Part shown: positions 25,686 through 33,181 of the stretch, one piece after another
How positions within the stretch are numbered: the first letter of the stretch is position 1
Layout of the letters: each line of letters starts with the position of its first letter
NCBI GenBank assembly: GCA_036000965.1
Contig: DASYUT010000301.1
Coordinates: 1 to 46,341 of the forward strand
Direction: 5' to 3'
From: Actinomycetes bacterium
Lineage (GTDB): Bacteria; Actinomycetota; CALGFH01
Length of the DNA: 46,341 bases
Notes under the pieces: generated by a model
Told to the model about the DNA's origin: nothing
Databases searched by the model: none
Seen by the model: only the letters and a program-made list of their open reading frames with translations
Position numbers and translations under genes: made by a program

Positions 25686-26249
25686 ATGATGGGGACCACG
25701 CTGTTCATCGACCCCGGCCGCTGCATCGGCTGCCAGGCCTGCGTGGCCGCCTGCCGGGAGTGCGACTCCCACCGCGGCAAGTCGATGATCCACCTCGACT
25801 ACCTCGAGCCCGGGCGCTCCGCCGCCGCCATGCCCACGGTGTGCATGCACTGCGAGGACCCGGTGGCGCCATGCGCCGAGGTCTGCCCAGCCGACGCGAT
25901 CCTGGTCACCGCCGACGGGGTGGTCCAGGAGGCGGCCAAGGAGCGCTGCATCGGCTGCGGCAACTGCGTCGACGCCTGCCCCTTCGGGGTCCCCAAACTC
26001 GACGTCGAGCAGCTGCTGCAGTACAAGTGCAACCTCTGCTACGACCGCACCTCGGTCGGGCTGGCGCCCATGTGCGCCACCGTCTGCCCGACCAGCGCGA
26101 TCTTCTACGGCACGGTCGAGGAGCTGGAGGCCGACCGGCCGGGCGCGCAGGCCGTCGACGTGTTCGGCTTCGGCGCCGCCGAGGTCCGCACCGGCGCCGC
26201 GGTGGTGGTACCCGCCGGCCACGCCGGCCCGGTCCCCGGCGGGCTCTAG
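25686..26249 (+). CDS. Four-cluster ferredoxin subunit (NrfC/DmsB-like)
   Basis: A 187-residue iron-sulfur protein with four cysteine groups: CIGCQACVAAC, CMHCEDPVAPCAEVCP, CIGCGNCVDACP and CNLCYDRTSVG with CATVCP. This arrangement carries four [4Fe-4S] clusters and links molybdopterin subunits to membrane anchors. The first ATG is preceded by GGGAGGGAG; a second ATG three bases later is equally possible. The C-terminal 35 residues are Ala/Gly/Val-rich without motifs. It should transfer electrons between the b-type or Rieske subunits and the catalytic subunit. Its stop overlaps the GTG of the Rieske gene. Confidence 0.9.
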   Translation: MMGTTLFIDPGRCIGCQACVAACRECDSHRGKSMIHLDYLEPGRSAAAMPTVCMHCEDPVAPCAEVCPADAILVTADGVVQEAAKERCIGCGNCVDACPFGVPKLDVEQLLQYKCNLCYDRTSVGLAPMCATVCPTSAIFYGTVEELEADRPGAQAVDVFGFGAAEVRTGAAVVVPAGHAGPVPGGL

Positions 26250-26728
26250 TGGCCCGGGACGAGACGGCAACACGGGCGCTGCTCGACCGCATCCGGGCCG
26301 ACGCGCCGGTGACCCGGCGCGACTACCTGCGCATCCTGGTCACGGTCTCGGGGGGGCTGGTGGCCGGCGCCGCCGCGGTGGCGACCGGGGTGTTCCGCCG
26401 CCACGGCACCGGAGCGGCCCCGCCGAGGAAGGTGGCCGACCGGCTCGCCCCGGGCGAGGCGGTCGCCTTCCGCTACCCCGGCGCCGACGACCGGGCGCTC
26501 GCGATCCGCCTGCCGGGCGGCCAGCTCGTCGGCTACTCGGCGGTCTGCACCCACCTGGCCTGCGCGGTCCTCTGGCGCAGGGAGGAGGGCGAGCTGCAGT
26601 GCCCGTGCCACGACGGGGTGTTCGACCCGGCCAGCGGCGAGGTGCTGGCCGGGCCGCCGCCCCGGCCGCTGCCCAAGGTGCTGCTGCGCGAGGACGGCCA
26701 AGGGATCTGGGCCGTGGGGACCGGCTGA
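26249..26728 (+). CDS. Rieske [2Fe-2S] protein with Tat-like N-terminal anchor
   Basis: A 159-residue protein beginning at a GTG that overlaps the ferredoxin stop. The N-terminus has TRRDYLRILVTVSGGLVAG, a twin-arginine-like segment followed by a hydrophobic anchor. The Rieske motifs CTHLAC and CPCHDG each provide one Cys and one His for a [2Fe-2S] cluster. The usual Gly of CTHLGC is Ala here. The DGVFDPASGEVLAGPPPRPL segment closes the domain. It resembles Rieske subunits of cytochrome bc complexes, but its place in the operon suggests it relays electrons from quinol to the nitrate reductase module. That role is inferred. Confidence 0.88.
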   Translation: MARDETATRALLDRIRADAPVTRRDYLRILVTVSGGLVAGAAAVATGVFRRHGTGAAPPRKVADRLAPGEAVAFRYPGADDRALAIRLPGGQLVGYSAVCTHLACAVLWRREEGELQCPCHDGVFDPASGEVLAGPPPRPLPKVLLREDGQGIWAVGTG

Positions 26729-27144
26729 TGGCCGCCGGCGAGGGCCACGGCCGGCCGGCGCCCCGCGACCGCGGCGACGACCCTGACCGGGACCAGCCCT
26801 ACCGCGCCCGCGGGCTCGCGCCCTACCGGCGCGACGCCGGCCTGTACGACAGCGGGCTCACCGGCCGCTACCCGGGCCTGCGCGGCAGCGGCACCCGCGA
26901 CCCGCGCGTCCGCTCGACCGGCCCCGGCCAGGGCGGCGACCAGCCCCCGGAGCGCGCCGCCATGCTGGCCGGCCGCATCGCGATCACTGCCACGGTTGTG
27001 GTCGGGCAGCTCTGGGGGCTCACCGTCGCCCTCAACGCCTGGCAGGAGGACCGACCGGGCCAGGTGTGGCTGCTGCTCGCGTTCCAGGCGCTGTCGTTCG
27101 CGCTCGCCGTGGCCGTCTGGCTGGCCGCCCCACGGGACCGCTGA
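26728..27144 (+). CDS. Small membrane protein of the nitrate operon
   Basis: A 138-residue protein whose ATG overlaps the Rieske stop (TGATG). The first 80 residues are polar and Arg/Asp/Gly-rich (RDRGDDPDRDQPYRARGLAP). They precede two transmembrane helices (AGRIAITATVVVGQLWGLTV and VWLLLAFQALSFALAVAVW). I do not recognise a family. Its place between the Rieske and transporter genes, with translational coupling, suggests an accessory subunit or assembly factor of the reductase complex. No NarJ-like chaperone is otherwise present. Confidence 0.65.
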   Translation: MAAGEGHGRPAPRDRGDDPDRDQPYRARGLAPYRRDAGLYDSGLTGRYPGLRGSGTRDPRVRSTGPGQGGDQPPERAAMLAGRIAITATVVVGQLWGLTVALNAWQEDRPGQVWLLLAFQALSFALAVAVWLAAPRDR

Positions 27145-27156
27145 CCAAGGAGCCGC

Positions 27157-28410
27157 ATGACCCGAGACACCCTGCCGCCGGAGCCCGCCAACCAGGCCGA
27201 GGGCCGGGCGCCGGCCTTGCTTGGCCGCAACCGCGCCCTCGCCCTGGCCACCCTCGGCTTCGCCGTCAACTTCTGGGCCTGGTCGCTGCTCAGCCCGCTC
27301 GCCCCCAGATACCAGGACCTGCTCCATCTCAGCCCGCTGGCGGTCGCCGTGATGGTGGCCGTGCCGGTGATCGTCGGGTCGCTCGGACGCATTCCCCTGG
27401 GCGCCCTCACCGACCGCTACGGCGGCCGGGTCGTGTTCGCGCTGCTGTCGTTCGTGGCCATCGCGCCGGTGCTGTTCTTAGCCTTCGCCACCGCCTACCC
27501 GGCGCTGCTGGCCGGCGGGTTGGTGCTCGGCCTTGCCGGCGCGTCGTTCGCGGTCGGGGTGCCGTTCGTCAGCGCCTGGTACCCGCCCGAGCGGCGCGGC
27601 TTCGCGCTCGGCGTGTACGGCATGGGCAACATCGGCGCCGCCATCTCCGGCTTCCTCACCCCCCGGATCGCCAATTCCCTCGGCCGGCCGTGGCCATTTC
27701 TGATCGTGGCGGTCGGCCTGGCCGCTGTCGGGCTGGCGTTCCTGCTCGTCGGGCGGGACGCCCCCGGCCGGCCGCGGGCGACCGAGCCGTTCATGGCCCG
27801 GTTCGCGGCCGCCCTGCGCCTGCCGGTCGCCCGCGACCTCGCCGTCCTGTATGCGATCACCTTCGGTGGCTTCGTGGCGTTCGGCGTGTACCTGCCGACC
27901 TTCCTGAAGACGGTCTACCGCCTGGGAGCCACCGACGCGGCCAGCCGAGCGGCCGGGTTCGTGGTGCTCGCCACCCTCGCCCGGCCGGTCGGCGGCTGGC
28001 TGGCCGACCGGGTCAGCGGGGTCCGCGTGCTGCTCTGGGCGCTGGGGGTGGTCGCCGCCAGCGCGGTCGTCACCGCTTTCCAGCCTCACATCGCGGTCGC
28101 TACCGTCGCGTTCCTGGCCATGGCGGTCGCCCTCGGGGTCGGCAACGGCGTCATTTTCGCGCTGGTCGGCAAGCACGTCCCGCCGACCCAGGTGGGCAGC
28201 GTGACCGGGGTGGTCGGTGCGGCCGGCGGCCTGGGCGGCTTCCTGCCCCCGATCGTCATGGGGCTGGTCTACCAGGCAACCGGCGACTACGCGATCGGGC
28301 TGATGCTACTCAGCGACGTCGCCCTGGCCGGGCTGGTGTTCACCGCCTGGCGCCTTGGCGGCAAGGCCGCTGGCCGAGACGAGGCCCGGACGGTCCGGAC
28401 CGCTCGCTGA
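27157..28410 (+). CDS. NarK-type nitrate/nitrite transporter (MFS)
   Basis: A 417-residue major-facilitator protein with 12 predicted helices, preceded by AAGGAG. The MFS loop motif appears as GRIPLGALTDRYGGR near residue 75. The nitrate-porter signatures are GVYGMGNIGAAISGF near residue 153 and, in the second half, VALGVGNGVIFALVGKH followed by GSVTGVVGAAGGLGGFLPP. These Gly/Asn-rich helices line the anion path in NarK/NasA carriers. It is last in the operon, 12 bases after the small membrane protein, and should import nitrate or exchange it for nitrite. In mycobacteria, narK2 belongs to the DosR regulon, in keeping with the island next door. Confidence 0.88.
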   Translation: MTRDTLPPEPANQAEGRAPALLGRNRALALATLGFAVNFWAWSLLSPLAPRYQDLLHLSPLAVAVMVAVPVIVGSLGRIPLGALTDRYGGRVVFALLSFVAIAPVLFLAFATAYPALLAGGLVLGLAGASFAVGVPFVSAWYPPERRGFALGVYGMGNIGAAISGFLTPRIANSLGRPWPFLIVAVGLAAVGLAFLLVGRDAPGRPRATEPFMARFAAALRLPVARDLAVLYAITFGGFVAFGVYLPTFLKTVYRLGATDAASRAAGFVVLATLARPVGGWLADRVSGVRVLLWALGVVAASAVVTAFQPHIAVATVAFLAMAVALGVGNGVIFALVGKHVPPTQVGSVTGVVGAAGGLGGFLPPIVMGLVYQATGDYAIGLMLLSDVALAGLVFTAWRLGGKAAGRDEARTVRTAR

Positions 28411-28426
28411 TCGCCGGCGCCGCGGC

Positions 28427-28918
28427 TCATCCTGCTCCCTCCTCCGGCCCTGCCTCCCCCGCCACCCGCCAGGCCAGGGCGACCGCCGCCAACACCACGA
28501 ACGACCCCAGCCCGAACCCGATGAGTAGCTGGCCTGCCTGCGCCACCCGGCTCCCGGCCGGCCCGACGACGGGGGTCGCGACCGCGACCAGGTACCAGCG
28601 CGGAGCGACCCGCCAGCGGCCGATGCGGGCCGCCAGGTCGCGGATCCCGGTGCGACCCTGCACGGCGGCTGTCATGACGAAGGCTGCGATCGCCGGGCCG
28701 ACCAGGCCGGGGAAATGGGTCGGGCTCGCGCTGCCAGCCCGGACGGTCCGGTGGGCCAGGACCAGCGGAATCCAGCACGCCCATGAGATCGTATGGGCCA
28801 GGGCGAAGTAGCAGGCGAGAGGGTGTCGGCGTGCGAACGCCATCACGATCCGGCTGACCCTCCGGTTCGGGCTCACGGTCGTCGCCTCCATCACGCCCGC
28901 ACGCTCCCCGTTGGTCAT
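28427..28918 (-). CDS. Short membrane protein like the N-terminal half of CPBP proteases
   Basis: A 163-residue protein with four or five hydrophobic segments. The opening (RHPLACYFALAHTISWACW, then GLVGPAIAAFVMTAAVQG and RWRVAPRWYLVAVATPVV) matches the start of CPBP/CAAX-type intramembrane proteases. The catalytic EExxxR and later His motifs of that family are absent, and the normal length is nearly twice this. It is either a decayed gene or a small protein built from the N-terminal half. Its ATG overlaps the stop of the upstream gene (ATGA), so translation is coupled. Its 3' end faces the transporter gene across 16 bases. Confidence 0.55.
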   Translation of the reverse strand: MTNGERAGVMEATTVSPNRRVSRIVMAFARRHPLACYFALAHTISWACWIPLVLAHRTVRAGSASPTHFPGLVGPAIAAFVMTAAVQGRTGIRDLAARIGRWRVAPRWYLVAVATPVVGPAGSRVAQAGQLLIGFGLGSFVVLAAVALAWRVAGEAGPEEGAG

Positions 28919-29442
28919 CGACGTTCCCCGCCAGGGATGGGGGAGTACGGCATGGGGCGCTCCCCGGGGGGTGGTTCCGTCGGGTCGGTCCGCGCCTGGA
29001 CGGCCTCGGTGACCCGGTCGAGGAAGTCCTTCACGGTCGCCTCGGCCACCCGGTGGAGCAGCACCCGGTCGGCTGCCCGGCCCAGGCGGCCGAGCGGCGG
29101 CTGGTAGCGCCCGTTGATCGAGAGCTGGGTTCGCTCGGGGCCGAGTGGGCCCACTTCGATGTCGGCGTCCAGGGTGGGGAAGAGACTGCCCCCCTTGACC
29201 GCCTTCCAGGTCATCGGCAGCAGCGTCTTGCTGGGGAACCGGACCGGGTCGCCGAGCCGGACGGTGACCGGCAGGCCGACCCGGCGGCCGGGCGGGCCGA
29301 TGCCGACCTCGGCCAGGAGTCCTTCGCCACGGCCCGCGACAGCAACGGCCAGCGCGGGCAGCCAGTGCTCGGGGGTGGTCAGCAGCGCCCCCTCGACCCG
29401 GTCGGGCGGGAGCGGCAGCTCCACGAAGTAGCGAATGAACAT
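28915..29442 (-). CDS. SRPBCC-like domain protein
   Basis: A 175-residue cytoplasmic protein. I placed the start at the ATG giving MFIRYFVELPLPPDRVEGAL because the frame upstream of it is not protein-like and overlaps a regulatory motif. The alternation of strands, the central segment TLDADIEVGPLGPERTQLSI and the long C-terminal helix DRVLLHRVAEATVKDFLDRV fit a START/SRPBCC hydrophobic-ligand fold. No catalytic motif is expected. It lies downstream of the DevS-like gene, with a DevR-type box 36 bases before its start, and overlaps the next membrane-protein gene, so it is probably under dormancy control. Confidence 0.6.
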   Translation of the reverse strand: MFIRYFVELPLPPDRVEGALLTTPEHWLPALAVAVAGRGEGLLAEVGIGPPGRRVGLPVTVRLGDPVRFPSKTLLPMTWKAVKGGSLFPTLDADIEVGPLGPERTQLSINGRYQPPLGRLGRAADRVLLHRVAEATVKDFLDRVTEAVQARTDPTEPPPGERPMPYSPIPGGERR

Positions 29443-29477
29443 GGGGCCAGGGTGCCGCCGGTGTGGGCCGTGACCTA

Positions 29478-29491
29478 GGGCCGAACGTCCC
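29478..29491 (-). promoter_or_regulatory. Candidate DevR/DosR box A
   Basis: GGGCCGAACGTCCC, which reads GGGACGTTCGGCCC on the minus strand, is close to the GGGACYTTNGGCCC form of DevR/DosR-type sites. It lies 36 bases upstream of the SRPBCC-like start and just after the DevS-like gene. Confidence 0.5.
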
Positions 29492-29515
29492 GGGGCAAGG
29501 GGGGCCGTTGGCACC

Positions 29516-31135
29516 TCAGCGCGGGATCACCACGCGGACCAGGGTGCCTTGGGCGAGGACGCTGGAGACCTCGGCCCGGCCGCCGAGGGCCGCGGCCCGC
29601 GCACGCAGGTTCCCCAGCCCGTGGCCGGTGTGTGCCCGCTCGTCGGGGTCGAAGCCGCGGCCGTCGTCCTCGATCTCCAGCACCGCGTCTCCGCCGCTGG
29701 CGTACAGCGACACCCGGCAGGTCGGCGCGCCCGCGTGCCTGCCGACGTTGGACAGCGCCTCCCGGGTGAGCTGGACCAGGTCGCCGGCCCGGTGGGCCAG
29801 CGCGGCGGCGACCGCCGGGTCGATCTCGGTGACCGCGACGATGTCGGTGCGTTGCTGGAACTCCTCCACGAGCTGGCGCAGGGCCTGGTCGAGCTGCCGG
29901 TCGGCCAGGATGCCCGGGCGCAGCCCGAAGATGTAGTTGCGCAGGTCACCGATGACGCGGTCCATCTCCTCCACGGCCCCCTCGATGCGGCCCGCGACGC
30001 CGGCGTCGCGGGCCAGCGTGGCGGTGGCCTGCAGGCCCATCCCGACCGCGAACAGCGACTGGATGACACCGTCGTGGAGCTCCTTGGCGATCCGCTCGCG
30101 GTCTTCGAGCACGGCCAGCCGCTGCAGCTCACGCTGCAGGCGGGCGTGCTCGAGCACCACCGAGGCCTGCTCGGCGAACGTCTCGGTGAGGCCGACGTCA
30201 GCGTCACCGAAGCGGGCGCCGCCGGCGGCGTTGGCGACCAGCAGGGTGCCGAACGGCCGTCCTTGCGCGGTCAGGGGGACGAACAGCGCCGGACCGATCC
30301 CGCCCGCGCGGACGATCGGCTGCCAGGCCCGGTCGTCGGCGGCGGCGTCGGCCAGCACCACCGCCTTGCCGGTACGGATGACCTCCCCGGAGACCGAGCT
30401 CTCGGTCGGGAAAGAGGCTCCCCGTAGCTCGGCCGCGTGCAGGCCGGCGGCGGCCTGCAGGACGAGCGTCCCCTCGTCAGCCGGCGTGGCGATCGTCGTC
30501 AGGTCCGCGCCGACGAGCTCCCGGGCGTGGCGGGCGACCAGGTCGAGGGCGGCGTCGAGCTCGGTCCCGGCCAGGATCGCCGTGGTGACCGCGCGGATGG
30601 CCTCCAGACGCTGCGCGCGGTGGTGGGCCTCCTCGTACAGGCGCGCGTTCTCGACCGCCACCCCGGCCTGCGCGGCCAGGACCTCCAGGGCCCGCTCGTC
30701 GTCGGCGTCGAACTCCTCCGCGCCCTGCTTCTCGGTCAGGTAGAGGTTGCCGAAGACCGTGCCGCGGGCGGTCACCGGAGCGCCCAGGAACGAGCCCATC
30801 GGCGGGTGGTTGGGCGGGAACCCGACCGACCGGGGGTCGTCGGCGATGCGGCGCAGGCGCAGCGTGCGGGCGTCGTGGATGAGCACGCCCAGGATGCCGT
30901 GGCCGACCGGCAGCGGCCCGATCGCGGCCCGCTCCTCGGCGGTGACGCCGGTGGTGACGAACTCGGTGATCGTGCCGTCGGCGCCGAGCACGCCAAGCGC
31001 CCCGTAGCGGGCGCTGGTGAGCTCGGCGGCGAGGTCGACGATGCGCTGCAGGATCGCGGGCAGCGACAGCTCGGAGGACAGGGCCAGCCCGGCCTCCAGC
31101 AGCCGCTCGCCGCGGTCCTGCCAGCCGTTCATCAC
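29516..31135 (-). CDS. devS: DevS/DosT-like GAF sensor histidine kinase
   Basis: A 539-residue soluble kinase with the layout GAF (about 20-170), GAF (about 185-335), HisKA_3 and HATPase. GAF-1 contains VGFPPNHPPMGSFLGAPV and GTVFGNLYLTEKQGAEEF. This is the segment most typical of mycobacterial DevS/DosT, where a His near here binds haem for O2, NO and CO sensing. The phospho-acceptor is in ERIAKELHDGVIQSLFAVG. The ATP-binding part has EALSNVGRHAGAP and IEDDGRGFD, then GHGLGNLRARAAALGG. It should phosphorylate a NarL-type regulator, and the DevR-like gene at the right end of the window is the obvious candidate. Haem binding is inferred from family resemblance. Confidence 0.88.
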   Translation of the reverse strand: MMNGWQDRGERLLEAGLALSSELSLPAILQRIVDLAAELTSARYGALGVLGADGTITEFVTTGVTAEERAAIGPLPVGHGILGVLIHDARTLRLRRIADDPRSVGFPPNHPPMGSFLGAPVTARGTVFGNLYLTEKQGAEEFDADDERALEVLAAQAGVAVENARLYEEAHHRAQRLEAIRAVTTAILAGTELDAALDLVARHARELVGADLTTIATPADEGTLVLQAAAGLHAAELRGASFPTESSVSGEVIRTGKAVVLADAAADDRAWQPIVRAGGIGPALFVPLTAQGRPFGTLLVANAAGGARFGDADVGLTETFAEQASVVLEHARLQRELQRLAVLEDRERIAKELHDGVIQSLFAVGMGLQATATLARDAGVAGRIEGAVEEMDRVIGDLRNYIFGLRPGILADRQLDQALRQLVEEFQQRTDIVAVTEIDPAVAAALAHRAGDLVQLTREALSNVGRHAGAPTCRVSLYASGGDAVLEIEDDGRGFDPDERAHTGHGLGNLRARAAALGGRAEVSSVLAQGTLVRVVIPR

Positions 31136-31154
31136 CGGCAGCCTAGCATCCGCG

Positions 31155-31480
31155 AACCAGCCGTTCCCGCGTTGCCTGGCGCGGTGGTGGGTCGGCTGGC
31201 TGCGCCGCTACGGCGCCCGGCGGGTGAACCGCTGCGTCACCAACGTCCCGGGCGCGCCAGCGCCGCTGTGGCTGGCGGGCGCCCCGGCTGCTCGCCGCGG
31301 TCCCGGTGGCGCCGCTGGTGGCCGGCGTGCCGATGTGCGCCGCGGCGCTGTCCTACGACATCAACGGCCAGGTCGCGGTGTCGCTCCACGCCGGCGGCGC
31401 CGTCACCGGTCTCGGGGTGCTCGCCGCCGGCGTGGAGCGCGGCGTCGGCGAGCTGCCCGCCGGCAGGGCCGCCGAGGCCG
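31155..31480 (+). pseudogene. C-terminal remnant of a wax ester synthase/DGAT, frameshifted
   Basis: One frame reads RRYGARRVNRCVTNVPGAP then APLWLAGA, the conserved NVPGP...LYLAGA region of bacterial WS/DGAT enzymes. Near 31280 the similarity shifts by one base into RLLAAVPVAPLVAGVPMCAA, then ALSYDINGQVAVSLHAGG, the family's C-terminal part. The catalytic HHxxxDG half is absent and there is no start codon. It lies on the plus strand between two minus-strand genes. In M. tuberculosis, tgs1 of this family is next to devRS, so the remnant fits the neighbourhood. Confidence 0.7.
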
Positions 31481-31561
31481 GCCCGGGGTGCGGAGCGCGG
31501 CCGGTGTCTGACCGCTGCGGCGGTGCCGGCCGTGCCGGCCGTGCCGGCGGTGCCGGACTGG

Positions 31562-32719
31562 TCAGCCGAGGTCTTGGAAGACCGCCTCCACGTCGAGCAT
31601 GACCCGCGCCGCCCGGGCCGCGAAGCGGCCGGGCCGGAACCCCATGAGCAGCGGCTCCTCGGCGCGGTCGAGCAGCTCCCGCGCGACCAGGCGCCCGAGC
31701 GCCGGCGCCAGGGTGACCCCGCTGTGGGCCACGGCCAGGTACAGCGACGGCAGGCCCGGCACCGGCCCCACGATCGGCAGGCGGTCGGCGGGCATCGAGC
31801 GCCAGCCGACCAGCACCCGATCCACGCGGGCGGCAGCCAGGGCGGGGAAGAACCGGGCCGCCTGGGCGACCAGCGCCCGGGCGTGGCGCTGGGACACCTC
31901 GTCGGCGACCGCCTCCTGCGACCGCTCGCCGACCAGCACCGCGCCGTCGGCGCGGTGGCGCAGGTGCACCGGTGGCCCGGGGTCGCCGGGGGTGTAGACC
32001 ACGCCGGGGGCCAGCGGCGCGGTCGGCGCGGTCACCACCAGCATCCCCGGGCTGGACACCAGCGGGACCTCCAGGCCGAACGCGGCGGTCACCGCGACCG
32101 ACTCGGCGCCCGCCGCCAGCACGGCGACCGGCGGCCACAGCGTCTCGTCGCCGACCCGCACGCGCACCCCGCCGTCGACGACCCCGACCGCGGCCCGGAC
32201 GCCCAGCAGCAGCCGCGCCCCGGCCGCCTCCAGGGCCTGCCGGCAGGCGGCCAGCACGGCAGGGGGGTCGACGTGGGCGTCGCGCTGGGCGTAGGCGGCC
32301 GCGCTGACCGGGCCGGGCTCGGCCGCCGGGAGCAGCTCCCGGAGCTGGCCCTCGGACACCAGCCGGATCGGGTAGCCCCAGGCCTGGGCCCGCGCGACCC
32401 GCTCGGCGAGCTGCCGGCCCGCGCCGGGGCCGGCCGTCCAGCGGATCTGGCCGCCGCGCCGGAAGCCGACGTCGCGGTCCAGCCGTGCGGCGAACCGTGC
32501 CCAGCTGGCCATGCCGGCGCTGGCCAGCTCGTAGTAGGCGACCGGGTCGGTGCCGAACGCGCTGATCGAGGCGAACGACGCCGCCGACGCGCTCTCCTGG
32601 GGACGGCCGGCGTCGACCAGGACCGGACGCGCGCCCCGGTCGGCCAGGTGCAGGGCGATCGCGCAGCCGACGATCCCCCCGCCGAGGACGACGACCGGGT
32701 CCCGCTCACTGGGTCGCAT
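31562..32719 (-). CDS. FAD-dependent amine/amino-acid oxidoreductase (DAO family)
   Basis: A 385-residue flavoprotein. The dinucleotide-binding fold opens VVVLGGGIVGCAIALHLADR with the terminal acid in VLVDAG. The DAO-family substrate domain includes DVGFRRGGQIRWTA and the FAD-closing segment GWRSMPADRLPIVGPVPGL near residue 315, then YLAVAHSGVTLAPALGRLVA. It resembles glycine oxidase, sarcosine oxidase and D-amino-acid dehydrogenases; the substrate cannot be chosen from sequence alone. It lies 30 bases downstream of the PPOX-fold gene and is probably co-transcribed with it. No membrane segment is seen, so it is cytoplasmic. Confidence 0.82.
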   Translation of the reverse strand: MRPSERDPVVVLGGGIVGCAIALHLADRGARPVLVDAGRPQESASAASFASISAFGTDPVAYYELASAGMASWARFAARLDRDVGFRRGGQIRWTAGPGAGRQLAERVARAQAWGYPIRLVSEGQLRELLPAAEPGPVSAAAYAQRDAHVDPPAVLAACRQALEAAGARLLLGVRAAVGVVDGGVRVRVGDETLWPPVAVLAAGAESVAVTAAFGLEVPLVSSPGMLVVTAPTAPLAPGVVYTPGDPGPPVHLRHRADGAVLVGERSQEAVADEVSQRHARALVAQAARFFPALAAARVDRVLVGWRSMPADRLPIVGPVPGLPSLYLAVAHSGVTLAPALGRLVARELLDRAEEPLLMGFRPGRFAARAARVMLDVEAVFQDLG

Positions 32720-32749
32720 GCGTGGCTCCTTGCGGTGGTGGCGGCGGGG

Positions 32750-33181
32750 TCATCCCCACCAGTTGGGGGGCAGGTCCTCGGGCAGGCCGATCAGCCGGCC
32801 GCTCACCGTCGCCGGCACGATCCGCACGTAGTGCGCCCGCTCCCCGGGCGCCCACGGGTACAGCGGCAGGGTCCGCAGGCGCCGCAGCTGGTCGGGGTCG
32901 GTCACCGCGACGGCGTCGCCCCGGACCAGGACGCTCCAGCCGGTGCGGTTGGCCTGGTCGACCGCGTCGACCTCGAACGCGACGCGGGCCCCGCGCGCGG
33001 CGGCGTCCAGCTTGGTGCCCGGGTCGGTGCGGAACACCACCGCCAGCCGGTCCAAGACGTAGTTGACCGGGAAGACCACCGGCCCGTCCTGGTCGACCAG
33101 GGCCAGGCGGCCGAGGTGGCGCTCGGCCAGCAGCTTGCGGCACTCGTCGGCGGTCAGCTCCCGCCAGCGGTCATCGCACAC
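32750..33181 (-). CDS. Pyridoxamine 5'-phosphate oxidase-fold flavin/F420-binding protein
   Basis: A 143-residue split-barrel protein. It opens with ELTADECRKLLAERHLGRLA, the standard beginning of this family, and continues GPVVFPVNYVLDRLAVVFRT, then DAAARGARVAFEVDAVD and GWSVLVRGDAVAV. Relatives bind FMN or F420, and several belong to the mycobacterial DosR regulon. A candidate DevR box lies about 96 bases upstream. It leads the FAD-oxidoreductase gene in a two-gene unit. Its start lies within the tail of an overlapping decayed gene (33154-33561). Substrate unknown. Confidence 0.85.
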   Translation of the reverse strand: MCDDRWRELTADECRKLLAERHLGRLALVDQDGPVVFPVNYVLDRLAVVFRTDPGTKLDAAARGARVAFEVDAVDQANRTGWSVLVRGDAVAVTDPDQLRRLRTLPLYPWAPGERAHYVRIVPATVSGRLIGLPEDLPPNWWG

